Shown: positions 24,466 through 35,512 of the stretch, piece by piece | Numbering within the stretch: the stretch's first letter is position 1 | Layout: the number at the start of each line of letters is the position of its first letter | Assembly (NCBI GenBank): GCA_001051155.2 | Contig: JYIP02000012.1 | Coordinates: 248,001-312,000 of the forward strand | Length of the DNA stretch: 64,000 bases | Origin: Chrysoporthe austroafricana | Lineage: Eukaryota > Ascomycota > Sordariomycetes > Diaporthales > Cryphonectriaceae | Direction: 5' to 3' | Position numbers and translations under genes: made by a program | The notes under the pieces: generated by a model | What the model was told of the DNA's origin: nothing | The model's database searches: none | What the model saw: only the letters and a program-made list of their open reading frames with translations

Positions 24466-27097
24466 ATGAAGTTTGCGACGAAATTTACACCCGAGGTTCT
24501 CATCGAGGCGCCTCGTCGAAGCGAGGCCATCCCAAACCAAGATGGCACCAAAGCTCTGTTTACATGCTCGACTCACACGATTGGTGGAGAGACTCTCAAA
24601 GAAATCAGGATTCTTGACATGCGCACGGGGGTATCGCAACTCCTCACAGCAAGCAGCAAAGCTCACGACGCGGCCTGGCTTAACGCAGGGTCGGTTGTTT
24701 ACCTCCAGTCTGCTGAGAGGGGCATCACGGAGTTGAGAGTTGCAACGCTGCAGGTGGGAGAGAGTACCGCTGTTCTGAGTCAGGAGTCGGCGGTCATTGC
24801 CACCTATCCTGGCCCAGTCAGTAATCTAAAGTTGAGGGCATTGGAAGATGAGAGTGTCGCTTTAGCATTGGTGGGCAGAGTCGACTCCAATGGGATTTTA
24901 TTCAACGAGGAGGTCGAGGAGAGAAAAAGCTCAGTGAGAGCATACGACAACTCTAACGTTCGCTTGGTAAGTTAAATGTCGTTCCTGTACATATCTGGAT
25001 TCCTGCGCTCCTAGCTCCTGTTCTATGGTCTACAAATCTTCCGTGTGTATCTCGAGATCTTAATATTTACCTTGCAAGATAGTGGGACAAGTACCTCAAG
25101 CCGCAGAAACACACCATCTGGTACTCTCGGCTCGTAAGAACGTCGAAATCACTACTTTCTCGGCCTGGTGATGTACAATCCAGTGGGCCGTGGACGATGG
25201 ACGGCCCCTTGGGAAACCTTCTCCCACACAACCCAGAGATGGAAGCTCCGTTCGGCATGAATGACGGCTTGAACAAGTCCATGAGCTCTTTCGACCTGTC
25301 CGAAAGAGGAGTTATCTTCACAGCCCGTGACCCCTGTAATAAGATCCCTCTATACAAGGATACATCGAAGGTCTACGTTGTTCACCTCCACTCCTGGTCG
25401 GCTCATCATCCACCGACAGCACCCAGAGAAATACCGGTATTCCGGGACACTTCAAGAGGGATATACTTCAATCCTCGCTTCAGCAGAGATGGGAGGATGG
25501 TCGCATTTCTGAAGCGGTCCGTTGAGAGAAATCAAGACACCAGACTGTACCTCGCAGAGCTTGAGGTGGGCCCCGACGACGGCGCACGACAAAGCACCGC
25601 AAACGCTATTAACGTCTGGAAAATGGTCACAGGGACGCAATGGGAGCTCGTACCGTCCGGCTTCGAGTTTGCTGGAGACGGACACTCACTGTTTCTCACC
25701 GCGCAAGATCACGGCCAAGTCGCGTTGTATCGGCTGAGCCTGCAGCCTAATGCAGTGCCGCAATTAGTGCTCAGAAGAGGCTCTGTGTCGATGTTTCAGT
25801 CACTGACCGAAGACACTCCCGACAAGCTGCTCGTCACAACATCCACCTTTGTGGAAAGCTCGCTGTATCAGATTGTCGACGGGTCTGGCCGGTCTGAAGT
25901 AGAGGTCATATCATCAGCGTCGCAGAGCGGCGCCAAACTAGGTCTATCTCCCGAGCAGATCACAGAAATATATTTTCAGGGAGCGGGTGACTACTTTGTT
26001 CAGGCGTGGGTCATCAAGCCTCGGGATTTCGATAAGACGAAGAACTATCCTCTATGCCTCCACGTTCACGGTGGGCCCGAGGGCGCTTGGAACAATGAGT
26101 GGAACACCAGAGTAGGTCTCAAATTCGTGTCTTGGAGTATCTCTATTCCGGCAAATCCCGAACTGACTGGTTCAACCTGCAGTGGAATTTGGCAGTCTGG
26201 GCCGAGCAAGGCTACATCGTCGTCGCGCCAAATATCACAGGTTCGGTTGGGTTTGGCCTTGAACACACCGAGAGTGAGTCCTCTCGTCACCAGTAGTGAT
26301 CCCCCATCTTCCAAAAGCCTCTGCTTACTCGGAGATACTGGTAGGAATATACGGCTCATGGGGAGGGAGTCCCTACGAGGACCTCGAGAAATGCGTCGAG
26401 CACATCACCGACATGCCCAATCTCGACCTAGCTAACGCCGTCGCGGCAGGTGCAAGTTAGTTCCTTTCCGACCAAAATGCTTCCCAATCCCCATGAGATA
26501 CTCCGAACAGCCCACCCACGGCTTTCAATAATTTTGATCTACTAACGAGTATGTTGAAAATAGGCTATGGGGGTTATATGATGTTATGGCTCCAGGGTCA
26601 GAGCTTAGGGCGAAAGGTGAGTGCTGATTTATTTTCTTTTTTAACGGGTGAACACGGGTTGACACCAATGCGCAACCAAGTTCAAAGCCCTTGTATGCCA
26701 CGATGGTATCTTCCACCTCCCGAGCTTCCTCCTCGCGTCCGATGAGAACATTGGCGTTGAGGATTTCAGGGGGACCCCGTACATTTGGAACAACATTGCG
26801 GAGCTCGACAAGTGGAACCCTGCGCGTCCAGACCTCCTGAGGAATTGGAAAACGCCAATGCTAGTCGTACACTCTGATCTGGACTTTCGCGTCCCTGTCA
26901 CTGAGGGTATATCTGCATTCAACACTTGTCAGGCGCTTGATATCCCAAGCCGCTTTGTAAACTTCCCCGACGAGAGTCACTTTGTTTTGAAGGAGGAAAA
27001 TTCACTGCAGTGGCACCGGGAAATATTCGCGTGGATCAATCGCTTTTCCGGAATTCGATCCGAAAGCCAATTACCCGAGCCAGACAGCCTCCCCTAA
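24466..27097 (+). CDS. S9C prolyl-oligopeptidase-family serine peptidase (DPP5-like, no signal peptide)
   Basis: Serine peptidase removing dipeptides or acyl-amino acids from peptides, here probably intracellular. Six exons (24466-24966, 25083-26111, 26183-26273, 26345-26455, 26564-26616, 26681-27097) encode 733 aa. I chose the ATG at 24466 (MKFATKFTPE); the frame's earlier codon is TTG. The N-terminal ~420 residues are beta-propeller-like repeats. The alpha/beta-hydrolase domain begins around VQAWVIKPRDFDK and LCLHVHGGPEGAW. The catalytic triad is visible: Ser578 in GASYGGY, Asp663 in HSDLDFRVPVTEG, His695 in FPDESHFVL. No hydrophobic leader is present, unlike the secreted Aspergillus DPP5. 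Intron 4 splits the Ser578 codon (A|GC). Introns are 64-116 nt with good donors and a CTAAC branch site in intron 4. All conserved motifs are intact, so it is probably active. Confidence 0.93.
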
Positions 27098-28864
27098 GTG
27101 TCTATGCAAGCAGGCCTACAATAAGAACCTCGGGCAGTTTAATCTGTCTTGAACTCTTGGGCTACCGACAATTCCGACTTTCCCGATTCTGACTCTGAGA
27201 CCTGTATGCTCGAAACTACAATATGAATTGCGCTGCAACCTGCGTCGCGAGAGTACCCTCGACCTCTGTGCGCCTGTCACATGTCATCATCGATGGACCG
27301 AACTCAATGATTTCCATAATAATGCATTCATACGGTTATAAATACAATGCGCGCGCCTTCCTTACTCCGAAACTCAGATATCTGGTTCAGGCAGATGCTC
27401 TCAGGAGGGATATTCCGGACAGACGAGATGGAGAAAAAGAGAACAAGGGCAGCTCATGCTTAAAGTATGATGCGTTGCACAGTGTCAACCCGAGATGGCA
27501 TCAGAGCCTTCTGGGGGCGTGGGATAGAATGTGTGCTGTAGTAGAACCCTCATAGTCTAATTTAGACCACGACATTTACTTCAGGAGTCTAGTCGACCGA
27601 CTTCTGATCAGGAATTAGCCAACCCCTCTAACACTAAAGTGTCCTCACAGCGCTGATCCGTCATGCGAATGCATCAATCGCCACAGCCTGAATGAATATC
27701 TTGATTATTCGGAGGTGCACCTTCTATTCGACGCATGCGCGATAAATGAACCACTGCTTTAAAAAAAAAATTGACTTGGTAGGGATCGTAGATCGGTAGT
27801 GTCTTGGTGCCCTAAGGTTCACTCTAATAGTGGATCCATGGTGAACAATCCCTTATAGCAGTCTCTTCCCTAGGAATGATTCACGAACTGCCTGGGTAGC
27901 CAAAGACACAGAAATCTTCCGCTTGAAAGGAAATTATCATGGCTTGGTTTCTTGCGAGGATCATAACCCTGCCGGGAATCGCGTGTTGGAATATATAATA
28001 AGGTGTTTCACATACGGATACTGGGAGTCTAAACGAGCATGACCTGACCCGCAATATCCACCAAAGCGCCATTCACGGAGATCGTTGGCCGCGGCTTTAA
28101 ATCCTCCGCTCAAAAGCAACATGCATTGAATCTACCCGCGACCGCGGCTCGGCCGGTTACTTTTCCTCTTTCAGTGTCAGTCATCGTAAATGAAGGGGCA
28201 CCGTTCCAACCCGGGGAGTCGCCCCCTGAGTGTTTCCAAGCCCCTGCTTCGTTTTCACACGGCGGCCTGCCAGTGCCGCCGTCCAGAATAGGCCTGCGCA
28301 TCAGAACCGCTGTATAAGCCTCATGCCATAAAATACAGATAGACGAGAGGACCAGTCAACGAGGCCAGAGAGAAAGCGCACATGGGCCTGTGAGGAGAGT
28401 GCAAATGGTTGCTAGGCATACCTGTTTCGTACGAGGGGGTACTTAGAGTGACTATGGTGGTAAGATGGGATCCACAAAAATGTTTACCGGTACCAGCCCT
28501 GGCGTTTCCCCGTGAAGTCCCTTCTGCAAGACCTCCTTGTTTCTCTGGGTCCCCCTGCAATACCGTACCCCCTCTTCGTGAGCATGAAACGAAACACGAT
28601 ATATTCAAAAGGCTGGACAGCCTCTACTATGAGTGCCGTCTGGCCTCATTGGTACTCTTCAGTGAGGATTGCTTTGGAATAAGCCTGTGGTTCATTCGTT
28701 TTTGTCGCTCTTTAGCAGGCTGCGCACTGCCTCTCTTTCACACCGAACTCCATCGTTCTCTTTCTAAAGCAATAGCTTTTCCAGATATCCAGAGGCTGCC
28801 TCTAGTCATCAACCGTTTCTTCTTCTTTTTCACCCAGTGGCTTGAGACCCTGACCTCTCTCGTC
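27098..28864. other. Intergenic, about 1.8 kb, promoter of the rhamnogalacturonase gene
   Basis: No gene supported; the 110-codon frame at 27223-27555 has no family resemblance. The open frame from 28409 continues into the rhamnogalacturonase but precedes its signal peptide and is not thought to be coding. One CreA-type SYGGRG match (CCGGGG, 28211-28216) and a TATA-like ATATATTC (about 28598) are present. Carbon repression is expected for such enzymes, but one 6-mer is weak evidence. Confidence 0.45.
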
Positions 28865-30687
28865 ATGGCGCCTCGTCTGTTCATGTCTGGCCTCTTGGCC
28901 ACGGCCAGCTACATCCTCCCAGTCTCGGCCCAGCTGTCAGGCACGGTTGGACCGACCACGTCCACGTCCGCAAAGGCTGCAACCAAGGTGTGCAATATCA
29001 TGGACTACGGCGGTGTGGCGGACGCGACAACGGATAACAGTGCCGCTATTACTTCGGCTTGGACTGCCTGTGCCTCTGGCGGCGAGGTCCTGATCCCGGC
29101 TGGTGACTATGGCCTGGAGACTTGGGTCACCTTGAGCGGAGGCTCCGGCGTCTCGATCAACCTGGAGGGCACCATTTACCGCACAGGTACCGCCGGCGGA
29201 AACATGATCGGGATCGAGGACAGCACGGACATTGAGATTTATTCTGCTACTTCCGCGGGTGCCATCCAGGGTTACGGTTATGAGTTCCACAAGGACGGAG
29301 AGTACGGTGCCCGTATCATGCGGTGCACCAAGTGTGTCGATTTCAGCATCCACGACATCATCCTCGTCGACGCCCCCCAGTTCCATCTCTCTCTAGATAC
29401 CTGCAGCAATGGTGAGGTATACAACATGATCATCCACGGAGGATACGAGGGCGGCCTGGATGGGATAGACGTCTGGGGTACCAACATCTGGATCCATGAC
29501 ATCGAGGTCTCGAACAAGGACGAGTGTGAGTGAAAGTTCATATTGAACCCGTTGCTGAGATGGGTTTTCCGGCTGACCTAAACCCCCCTTTAAGGCGTCA
29601 CGGTCAAGGACCCGTCAACCAACCTTCTTATCGAGCAGGTGCACTGCAACTGGTCCGGAGGATGTGCCATGGGCTCGCTCGCTACGGGCATCGACATCTC
29701 CGACATTGAGTACAACTACATCTACACTCACCATTCGAATCAGATGTACATGATCAAGTCGAACGGCGGCAACGGGACCGTCAAGAACCTCGCCTTCAAC
29801 AACTTCATGGGACACTCCAACGCCTATACCTTGGACTTTGATACCGCCTGGAGCAGCATGGACGTCGTGGCTGGTGACGGCATCGACTACTCTAACATCA
29901 CCTTCAGCGGATGGACCGGCACCTGCGCCGACGGCGCGGAGAGGGGCCCTGTCAAGGTCAACTGCCCTGCGGAAGTGCCCTGCGACGATATTACTATCGA
30001 GGACTTCAACGTCTGGACCGATGCCGGCAGTGAGGTTCTCTACGGCTGCCAGAACGCCTATGGCACGGGGGCCTGCCTGGTGTCCGGAGATGCCAATGCC
30101 GCCTACACGACTACGCAGACGGTGACGAGCGTTACTTCTTACGCGTACACGACCAGTAAGTGATTCGGCCCCGTCCCGCGTCCCGCAGGAGCACATCCAA
30201 CTCCTGCCGGCGCCGGTGAGGTCTGCCCCGCCGCAGTACTGACCTTCTCTCCGCAGTGGACAACGAGCTCTCTACCGGCTATGACATCTCGTCTTCCATC
30301 CCCATCCCGAGCATGCCCGCCTCCTTCTACCCCGGCAGGCAGCCCATCTCGGCCATCCTGGCTGGAGCTTCTTCCGTGACCACAGCCGCCGCGGATGCCG
30401 CGGCGGCGGCCGCCACAACCACCGGTTCTGGGGCGGCCACCGGTGGTAGTGTCCGCGCCAGCTCCGCAGTGGCCACGTCCGCTGCCGCCAGCGCCAGCAC
30501 GGCCGTCAGCTCTAGCTCGGTCGCCAGCTACAGCGAGGCGGTTACGTCCGTGGCCCAGGCGCAGCCGACGTCGGGCGGCCACGGTGGTTACGGCCAGAAC
30601 CAGGGCGGATGGGGCGGGTTCTGGGGCAAGAGCAGCTTTGACAAGGCCGGCGCCCCTGGGCGGAGGTCGGCCAAGCTTCGCTACTAG
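28865..30687 (+). CDS. rhgA: Secreted rhamnogalacturonase, GH28 (RhgA-type)
   Basis: Endo-hydrolase cleaving the galacturonic acid-rhamnose backbone of rhamnogalacturonan I in pectin, outside the cell. Three exons (28865-29525, 29595-30155, 30257-30687) encode 550 aa. A signal peptide occupies about residues 1-22, with likely cleavage before QLSGTVGPTTS, which matches the mature N-terminus of the Aspergillus enzyme as I remember it. GH28 beta-helix motifs follow: GGLDGIDVWG (Asp199 and Asp202), NKDEC (219-221), CNWSGGCAMGS (238-248), NQMYMIKSNGG. The conserved core ends near IPSMPASFYPG. Beyond it lie ~100 extra residues: Ala/Ser/Thr-rich, then a Gly/Trp-rich patch (HGGYGQNQGGWGGFWG) and a basic end. 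Both introns are phase 1. The extension has no recognised carbohydrate-binding module. Presence of this enzyme suggests a plant-associated or litter-degrading lifestyle. Confidence 0.95.
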
Positions 30688-31852
30688 ACAGCCCGTGGCA
30701 CGCCAGGCGGTGGTGTTGTGAAGGAGTCGGTGGGCACTATGGTGACTCGTTCTCTGCGGCCCCAACGGGGCCCGAGTCCTGCTGTCTGTCGAGTGACCCT
30801 CTTCTGTGGTGTACATATAACTTGGTTTCCCTGTATACGATATATGCTAGGCAGCTAGCGATTGTAATTAAAAAGGCATGCTATGACCGTGTCCCGCACA
30901 TCATCAATCAATACGTGAACAGCAGATGAACCCACCACTCTCCGAAAGCAGGGATAAATCGAGGTCCGGAAAGCAATCGGTAGTCACCGGCAGGACCTCA
31001 CAAAGAGACAGGGCGCCTATCGCGCCAACCATGACATGCCCGACAAGTCTACGAGCAGACACACTGGCGTACTGCGGTCTGAAGATGTACGTTTTACTAG
31101 CCTTTCCGGATGGGCATAACATGCCTGGCTGCTGCATCTCGCTTCCGCGTTTTCTTTCTTCGTTCTGCTTCTTCCCTCTTTTTTTTTTTTTCCTACTTTC
31201 TTTTCGCGCAAAACCTGGACCTGAGGTAGCGACATGGCTGAGCGAGGAGAAGAGGGCAAGGAGGAAAACCGCCCTAGACACGAACGTCTCTCTGACACGA
31301 TGAGAAGAGAGACCACAGGTGAGTGAATTGGGATTGGGAACCAGGGGGGGAAAGGGACAGAGACTCTTTTGCGATCCTGCGGGAGAGGCCACGCGAACGG
31401 TCTAGAGCAGGAGGAGATAATCTAACGGGCTCCCTGCCCGTCTTGAACTGTACGTAGTACTACTGGTATCTACTATGGTATGGCACAGCGTTGGCACAGC
31501 GTGGCACAGCGTAAGTCGACGACGTCGCTGGTGGTGGGCCGGGGCTGGAAGAACTCTCGGGCACTAGCGGCTTGACGCCAGCCCGCATCCCTGTCGCTCA
31601 CCCTCGCTGCAGGCAAGAACGTGCAGGGGGGCCTTTCAGAAAATTTCCAAGTCGGTTTTGGTCCCAAGGTCGCCTTCTCGACTGGCAACCTTTAACTACC
31701 TACACCACACCACACCACACACTCACCACGCCTCATCGCCACCGCCTCCCTCCAACCAGTTGACCGGCAGGCCGCTCGCCGACGACAACCAACACGCACC
31801 CTGCTGCCCTTCGACACATCCAGGCAAGCGTCCCAGGCGCGCAGCATTCCAG
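30688..31852. other. Intergenic, about 1.2 kb, NHP2 promoter region
   Basis: Holds the rhamnogalacturonase 3' UTR and the NHP2 promoter. Near NHP2 there are three near-perfect copies of TGGCACAGCG(T) at 31481-31512, a palindromic TACGTAGTACTA cluster just before them (31451-31464), an RRPE-like GAAAATTT (31639-31646), and a CACCACAC-rich leader. Frames of ~100-160 codons around 30900-31400 have no family resemblance. Confidence 0.45.
31481..31512. repeat. Tandem repeat, 3 x TGGCACAGCG(T)
   Basis: Three contiguous copies of a 10-11 bp unit about 340-370 bases upstream of the NHP2 start codon. It may be a multi-copy factor site or simple slippage. Confidence 0.8.
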
Positions 31853-32681
31853 ATGGCGTCCGACAAGAAGGAGAAGAAGGACAAGAAGCACAGCAGCGAT
31901 GGCGTGACTAAGGTCAAGAAGGACAAGAAGGAGAAGAAGGCGGAGAAGGACAAGCTGAAGCAGAAGGTCGCGGACACCCTCGACAGGCAACTGCAGGCGG
32001 ACGCCGCCGCCGCCTCCAATGCAGACGACCACGATGACCACCCGGGCTCCGACCTCGAGGACATCAAGAACCCCGAGGCCCAGACCAGCCTGGTCTACTT
32101 CGCCGTGCCGCTGGCCGACGTCAAGGGCCACAAGAAGATCTACAAGACCATCAAGAAGGGTATGCTCCCGGCTGTTCCCCCCCCCCCTCTGCCCCGCCCG
32201 GGGCCATGCCCTTGCCTCGGTGTGACTGTTTCCTGTTCCGTGGAAACCCTTGCTGATGCCATCTACAGCGCGGAAAGCAGGCGCCCTCCAGCGCGGCGTC
32301 AAGGAAGTCAACAAGGCCCTCAGGAAGACCCCCCTCAAGACCCCATCCAGCGCAGACCAGATCCCCGGCATCGCCATCATCGCCGGAGACATCTCCCCCG
32401 ACGAGGTCATCATGCACCTGCCTATCTACTGCGAGGAGCACAACGTCCCCTACCTGTTCGTCAAGTCCAGGCTCGAGCTCGGAAGCGCCGCCAAGACGAA
32501 GCGGCCCACCTCCGTCGTCTTCATCCAGGAGAAGGGCAAGGAGAGCAAGGCGGCCAAGAAGGCAGAGGCCGAGGACGACGACGAGGACGACGGTGCTAGC
32601 TACGCTGATGCTTACAGGGAGCTGCTGAAGCTTGCGCAGAAGGAATACACTAAGCAGATGAAGGACGTGCTCAGGGGCTGA
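31853..32681 (+). CDS. NHP2: H/ACA snoRNP subunit 2 (NHP2, L7Ae family)
   Basis: Core protein of box H/ACA snoRNPs that guide rRNA pseudouridylation in the nucleolus. Two exons (31853-32159, 32269-32681) give 239 aa. The 109-nt intron is phase 1, donor GTATGC, acceptor TCTACAG. The N-terminus is Lys-rich (MASDKKEKKDKK), a likely nucleolar signal, followed by an acidic stretch. The L7Ae/Nhp2 fold starts near SLVYFAVPLADVKGHKK and contains RKAGALQRGVKEVNKAL, the conserved IPGIAIIAGDISPDEVIMHL, and NVPYLFVKSRLELG. The C-terminus has an acidic linker and a final helix. It is longer than yeast Nhp2 (156 aa as I recall) because of the N- and C-terminal tails, as in other filamentous fungi. The neighbouring gene (minus strand) is convergent. 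Confidence 0.95.
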
Positions 32682-33209
32682 GGGAGCCGGCAAGCCGGCG
32701 GTCGGCGGCTCGGTCAGTACTCCAAAGAGAGGAGAAAAGCAGGTGGGCAAATGGGCAAGTAGGGCTTCTTCCGGCGGCGTTCGGGGGCGTACGGACACTT
32801 CTGCATGGAACGCGGTTGGATGGACTTATGTTGTAAAATCGTCTGGGCAGATGGACGTCAGACAATTGGGAATTGACAATCGTACGTTGCATTTTTCGAA
32901 ACCAAGAGTCTCTTCTACTGCCTGTGCCCAGTGAGATGCAACGTTAGGCACAGTTCGGACCAGCGCTTGGCTCTTATGCCGGGGATGCCCCCATGTGCGG
33001 GACTCGAGAATCACGACGGATACGGAATGTGGAGGGGACTGAGATCCATATTCTGCACTGCTAACCGACCTATATTATGAAGACCAATGCTGCAAGCCCG
33101 CCTGGCACGCCATATTCCTTTGTTCACTACTCTCACCCACACCCGACGGTTTCCACCAAGCCTCCCGCCGCGGTTCTAACCTACCCGCGAGACTGTCCGA
33201 CAGGCTCCA
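32682..33209. other. Convergent intergenic, about 0.5 kb
   Basis: Shared 3' region of NHP2 (+) and the DUF1761-like gene (-). No gene or strong secondary structure recognised. Confidence 0.5.
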
Positions 33210-34187
33210 TTAGTCGAAGGGGTTGGTCCGGGTTCCCCACCAGGTCAGGAAGCACGCCAAACCCACGGTCTCGAAGACCTTCGCAACGACAGAGGCACCA
33301 ACGGTCTCGAGGGGTCGCTTTTCCTGGAAGATCTGCGAGATGTACTGCGGCGATGGATCAGTCAGCACCTGCAACCAAGGGTCACGTCATGGGACCAGCT
33401 CACGGTTGGGGCGGAGGTGGCCAGGAAGATGAGTCCGCCCAGGTACGAAGCTCCCTTGTATGAGAGAGTGCCCGTGGCGTTGATGAGGGCACCGATCGCG
33501 TAGCTCTGAGCCAGACTTCCGACGAAGGTCGTGCCCAGGGCCTGAACCACACAGTCAGCGATCACAGAAACCATCAACACTCGAGGTTGAGAAGGATGTT
33601 CTCGGGAAATACGAACCACGCCAGTGCTGGTTGCTTCCTTGCTCTTGAAGAACTCCTCAGCAGAGTCGGCGCGCTTGGCTCGCCGGTACGAGTCGCCGCT
33701 GTGTCAACATGTTAGCGCCTCCCCGCATCGAATGGAAGCAAAAGGGGGGGGGGTTGATCTGTGGATCAGTGATACCCAGGGAGTCGACATACAGAACAGG
33801 TGCGAGAACTGTCGATTGATGGTTTTCAGCAGCTAGTTTCTTCCTGGCTTGTACATGCCTGGACGCGCGTGAAAGAGCGTCGATGGTGACTCACCGGCAG
33901 TCTCAACGGTCTGCGGAAGCATCAGTCACCTGTTACCCCGAGGAAGCCAGTCACAACGGGATGGAGGTCATACCTGATTGAAGACAAGCCCCAGGGCAAC
34001 GGCCGAGGGCTTGACAGGGGGCAGGTCTGAGGCAATGTCATCAGTTGTCTGTATCACACAGTGTCCTGATGCCCGGGGCGCCTCGAGGGCATGCCAGAGC
34101 TCCAGAGGCCCCCGAGCCCTGAAGGTCCCCAGGGGGCAGATGCGACGGCCGACATGACGAGGAGCTCTACTCACAGTGCAGAGACAT
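33210..34187 (-). CDS. Small four-helix membrane protein, DUF1761-like, seven exons with micro-exons
   Basis: Function unknown. The reconstructed protein is 150 aa from seven exons: 34187-34175 (13 nt), 34026-33974, 33910-33895 (16 nt), 33808-33793 (16 nt), 33698-33617, 33541-33404, 33344-33210. It reads MSLHYLPPVKPSAVALGLVF, then a helix around TVETAVLAPVLGDSYRRAKR, a charged loop (SAEEFFKSKEA), helices around LAQSYAIGALI and YLGGLIFLATSAPT, and a last helix VFETVGLACFLTWWG. Spacing of hydrophobic segments, GDSYRRAKRA and the APT...EKRPL motif fit my recollection of DUF1761 (PF08570); this assignment is tentative. Every internal junction keeps one frame and uses GT-AG. For the last intron I prefer 33345-33403 (59 nt, GCTGAC branch) over an alternative acceptor that would make a 35-nt intron. 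Location is probably an organelle or plasma membrane; no signal peptide. Confidence 0.75.
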
Positions 34188-35512
34188 GATGGCTGAGGTG
34201 TGGTTGTGTATTGTGTGGTGGTGGCGGCGGTGGCGCGAGTGTATGTATGTGTATGTGTGCGTGTGTGTGGTCAACAAGGGGCAGTGTTGATAGGTTGTGG
34301 TAGGTGAGGCAGGAGGTCGAAGGCAGGTGGCCAGACGCGGACTACCTCTTTAATAAGGGGCGGGAGGTGTCTCTTCCAGCCGTGGGCCTAGATGCTGCGG
34401 CAAGCAGTCTGTCTTACGTGCTACAGTCGTCACTGGTCTCCCAAGGGAAGCTATGAGGCAATGGGGGCCCCGAGAGAGGGCTAGCTGGGAACCGGATGGC
34501 CCTGTCTCCTACTCGTGCCGCTGTCTCCTCCTGGGCCTTGGCCCCTCGCCCATTTCGTCACTGCTCCTGGGCCTGGTCCTGTTCCTGCGCCTGTTCCGGA
34601 CGCCTGTGACCGCACCACCACGGCAAGCCACGGGATCAAGGATGGCTAACGGCTACAGCAAGTGCTGCTAGGGGACCGAGGAGGCACGCACCATGCACCA
34701 CGTAGGCGCCAGGTGCGTGGTGAGACTACGTCCGTACATAGTGCCGGAGCAATCACTACGCTCCCTGCCCCCTCCAAGGATTCGCTTACCCCACCTCATC
34801 GGATCATTAGTTAATGATGATGGCAGGACGGCCGTCAGGGCCATGTTGAGAACGCTACTCACCCCAGTGCTTGCTCGAAGGAAGGACGTGGGGAAGGGCC
34901 CACGGGCCCGAAGCTCCGGGTCAGGAGAGTAAGTGAGAAAGTACCATAGTAAGAAGCTTGTCGGGAGAGCGTGGGTGTGGACGAGAGGGCTGTCGAAGCT
35001 ATAGCGCAGGCCGGGTCAGCTGTGCCATGATGTCATCAGTGGGCCCTCCCCCCCGGCGTCCTGCATACCATAGTAGTATGACCATAGTACTACGTATGGT
35101 ACATACTATGCAGTACCGTATGTGCATAGTAGCCTGTAGCTCGCAGCTCGCCTACTGAGCGCAAGGGAGCGGCGCCGCGGCAGCCAGCCAGCCATGCCAA
35201 TGCCAGCCTGGCCATCATGAAGCGAACCGTCCGAGATCACTTGGGACGCTCTGGGGCGCGTTTCTCCAATTTGGGCCCGGAACACGAAAATGAACAGGCA
35301 GTGACAGGATAAACCCTCTAAAGCGCCTGTCGGCTTTCGACTTGCAATTGTCTAACACGCTAATGGTCTGCACAGCGCTCGCTCCGGCCCAGCCCTGCAG
35401 AACACCACAACGGCCCGCCCGAGACGACCTGTGCTTCTATCACTAGACTGCTTGCTCGTCCGATACGCCGGCAGGACAGGACAGAAAACCACACAAAGAG
35501 CAGGATGAGGTG
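34188..35512. other. Intergenic, about 1.3 kb
   Basis: Contains the promoter of the DUF1761-like gene (a TTATTAAAG on the minus strand near 34350), a short TG-rich run (about 34242-34270), and a cluster of CATAGTA/TACTATG palindromes (35066-35140). Small frames show no resemblance to known proteins. Confidence 0.45.
35066..35101. repeat. Imperfect hairpin (13-bp stem, one bulge)
   Basis: Left arm TACCATAGTAGTA (35066-35078) pairs with TACTACGTATGGTA (35088-35101) apart from one bulged G. Further CATAGTA and TACTATG copies continue to about 35133. It may be a regulatory dyad, a small foldback element remnant, or both. Confidence 0.6.

Noticed and set aside
28409..28864. Upstream extension of the rhamnogalacturonase frame
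   Set aside because: It has no ATG start, precedes a clear signal peptide, and its composition is promoter-like.
33369..33403. A 35-nt version of the last intron in the DUF1761-like gene
   Set aside because: Below the usual fungal minimum. The 59-nt alternative (33345-33403) has an ideal GCTGAC branch site and gives a better family-like APT...EKRPL spacing.
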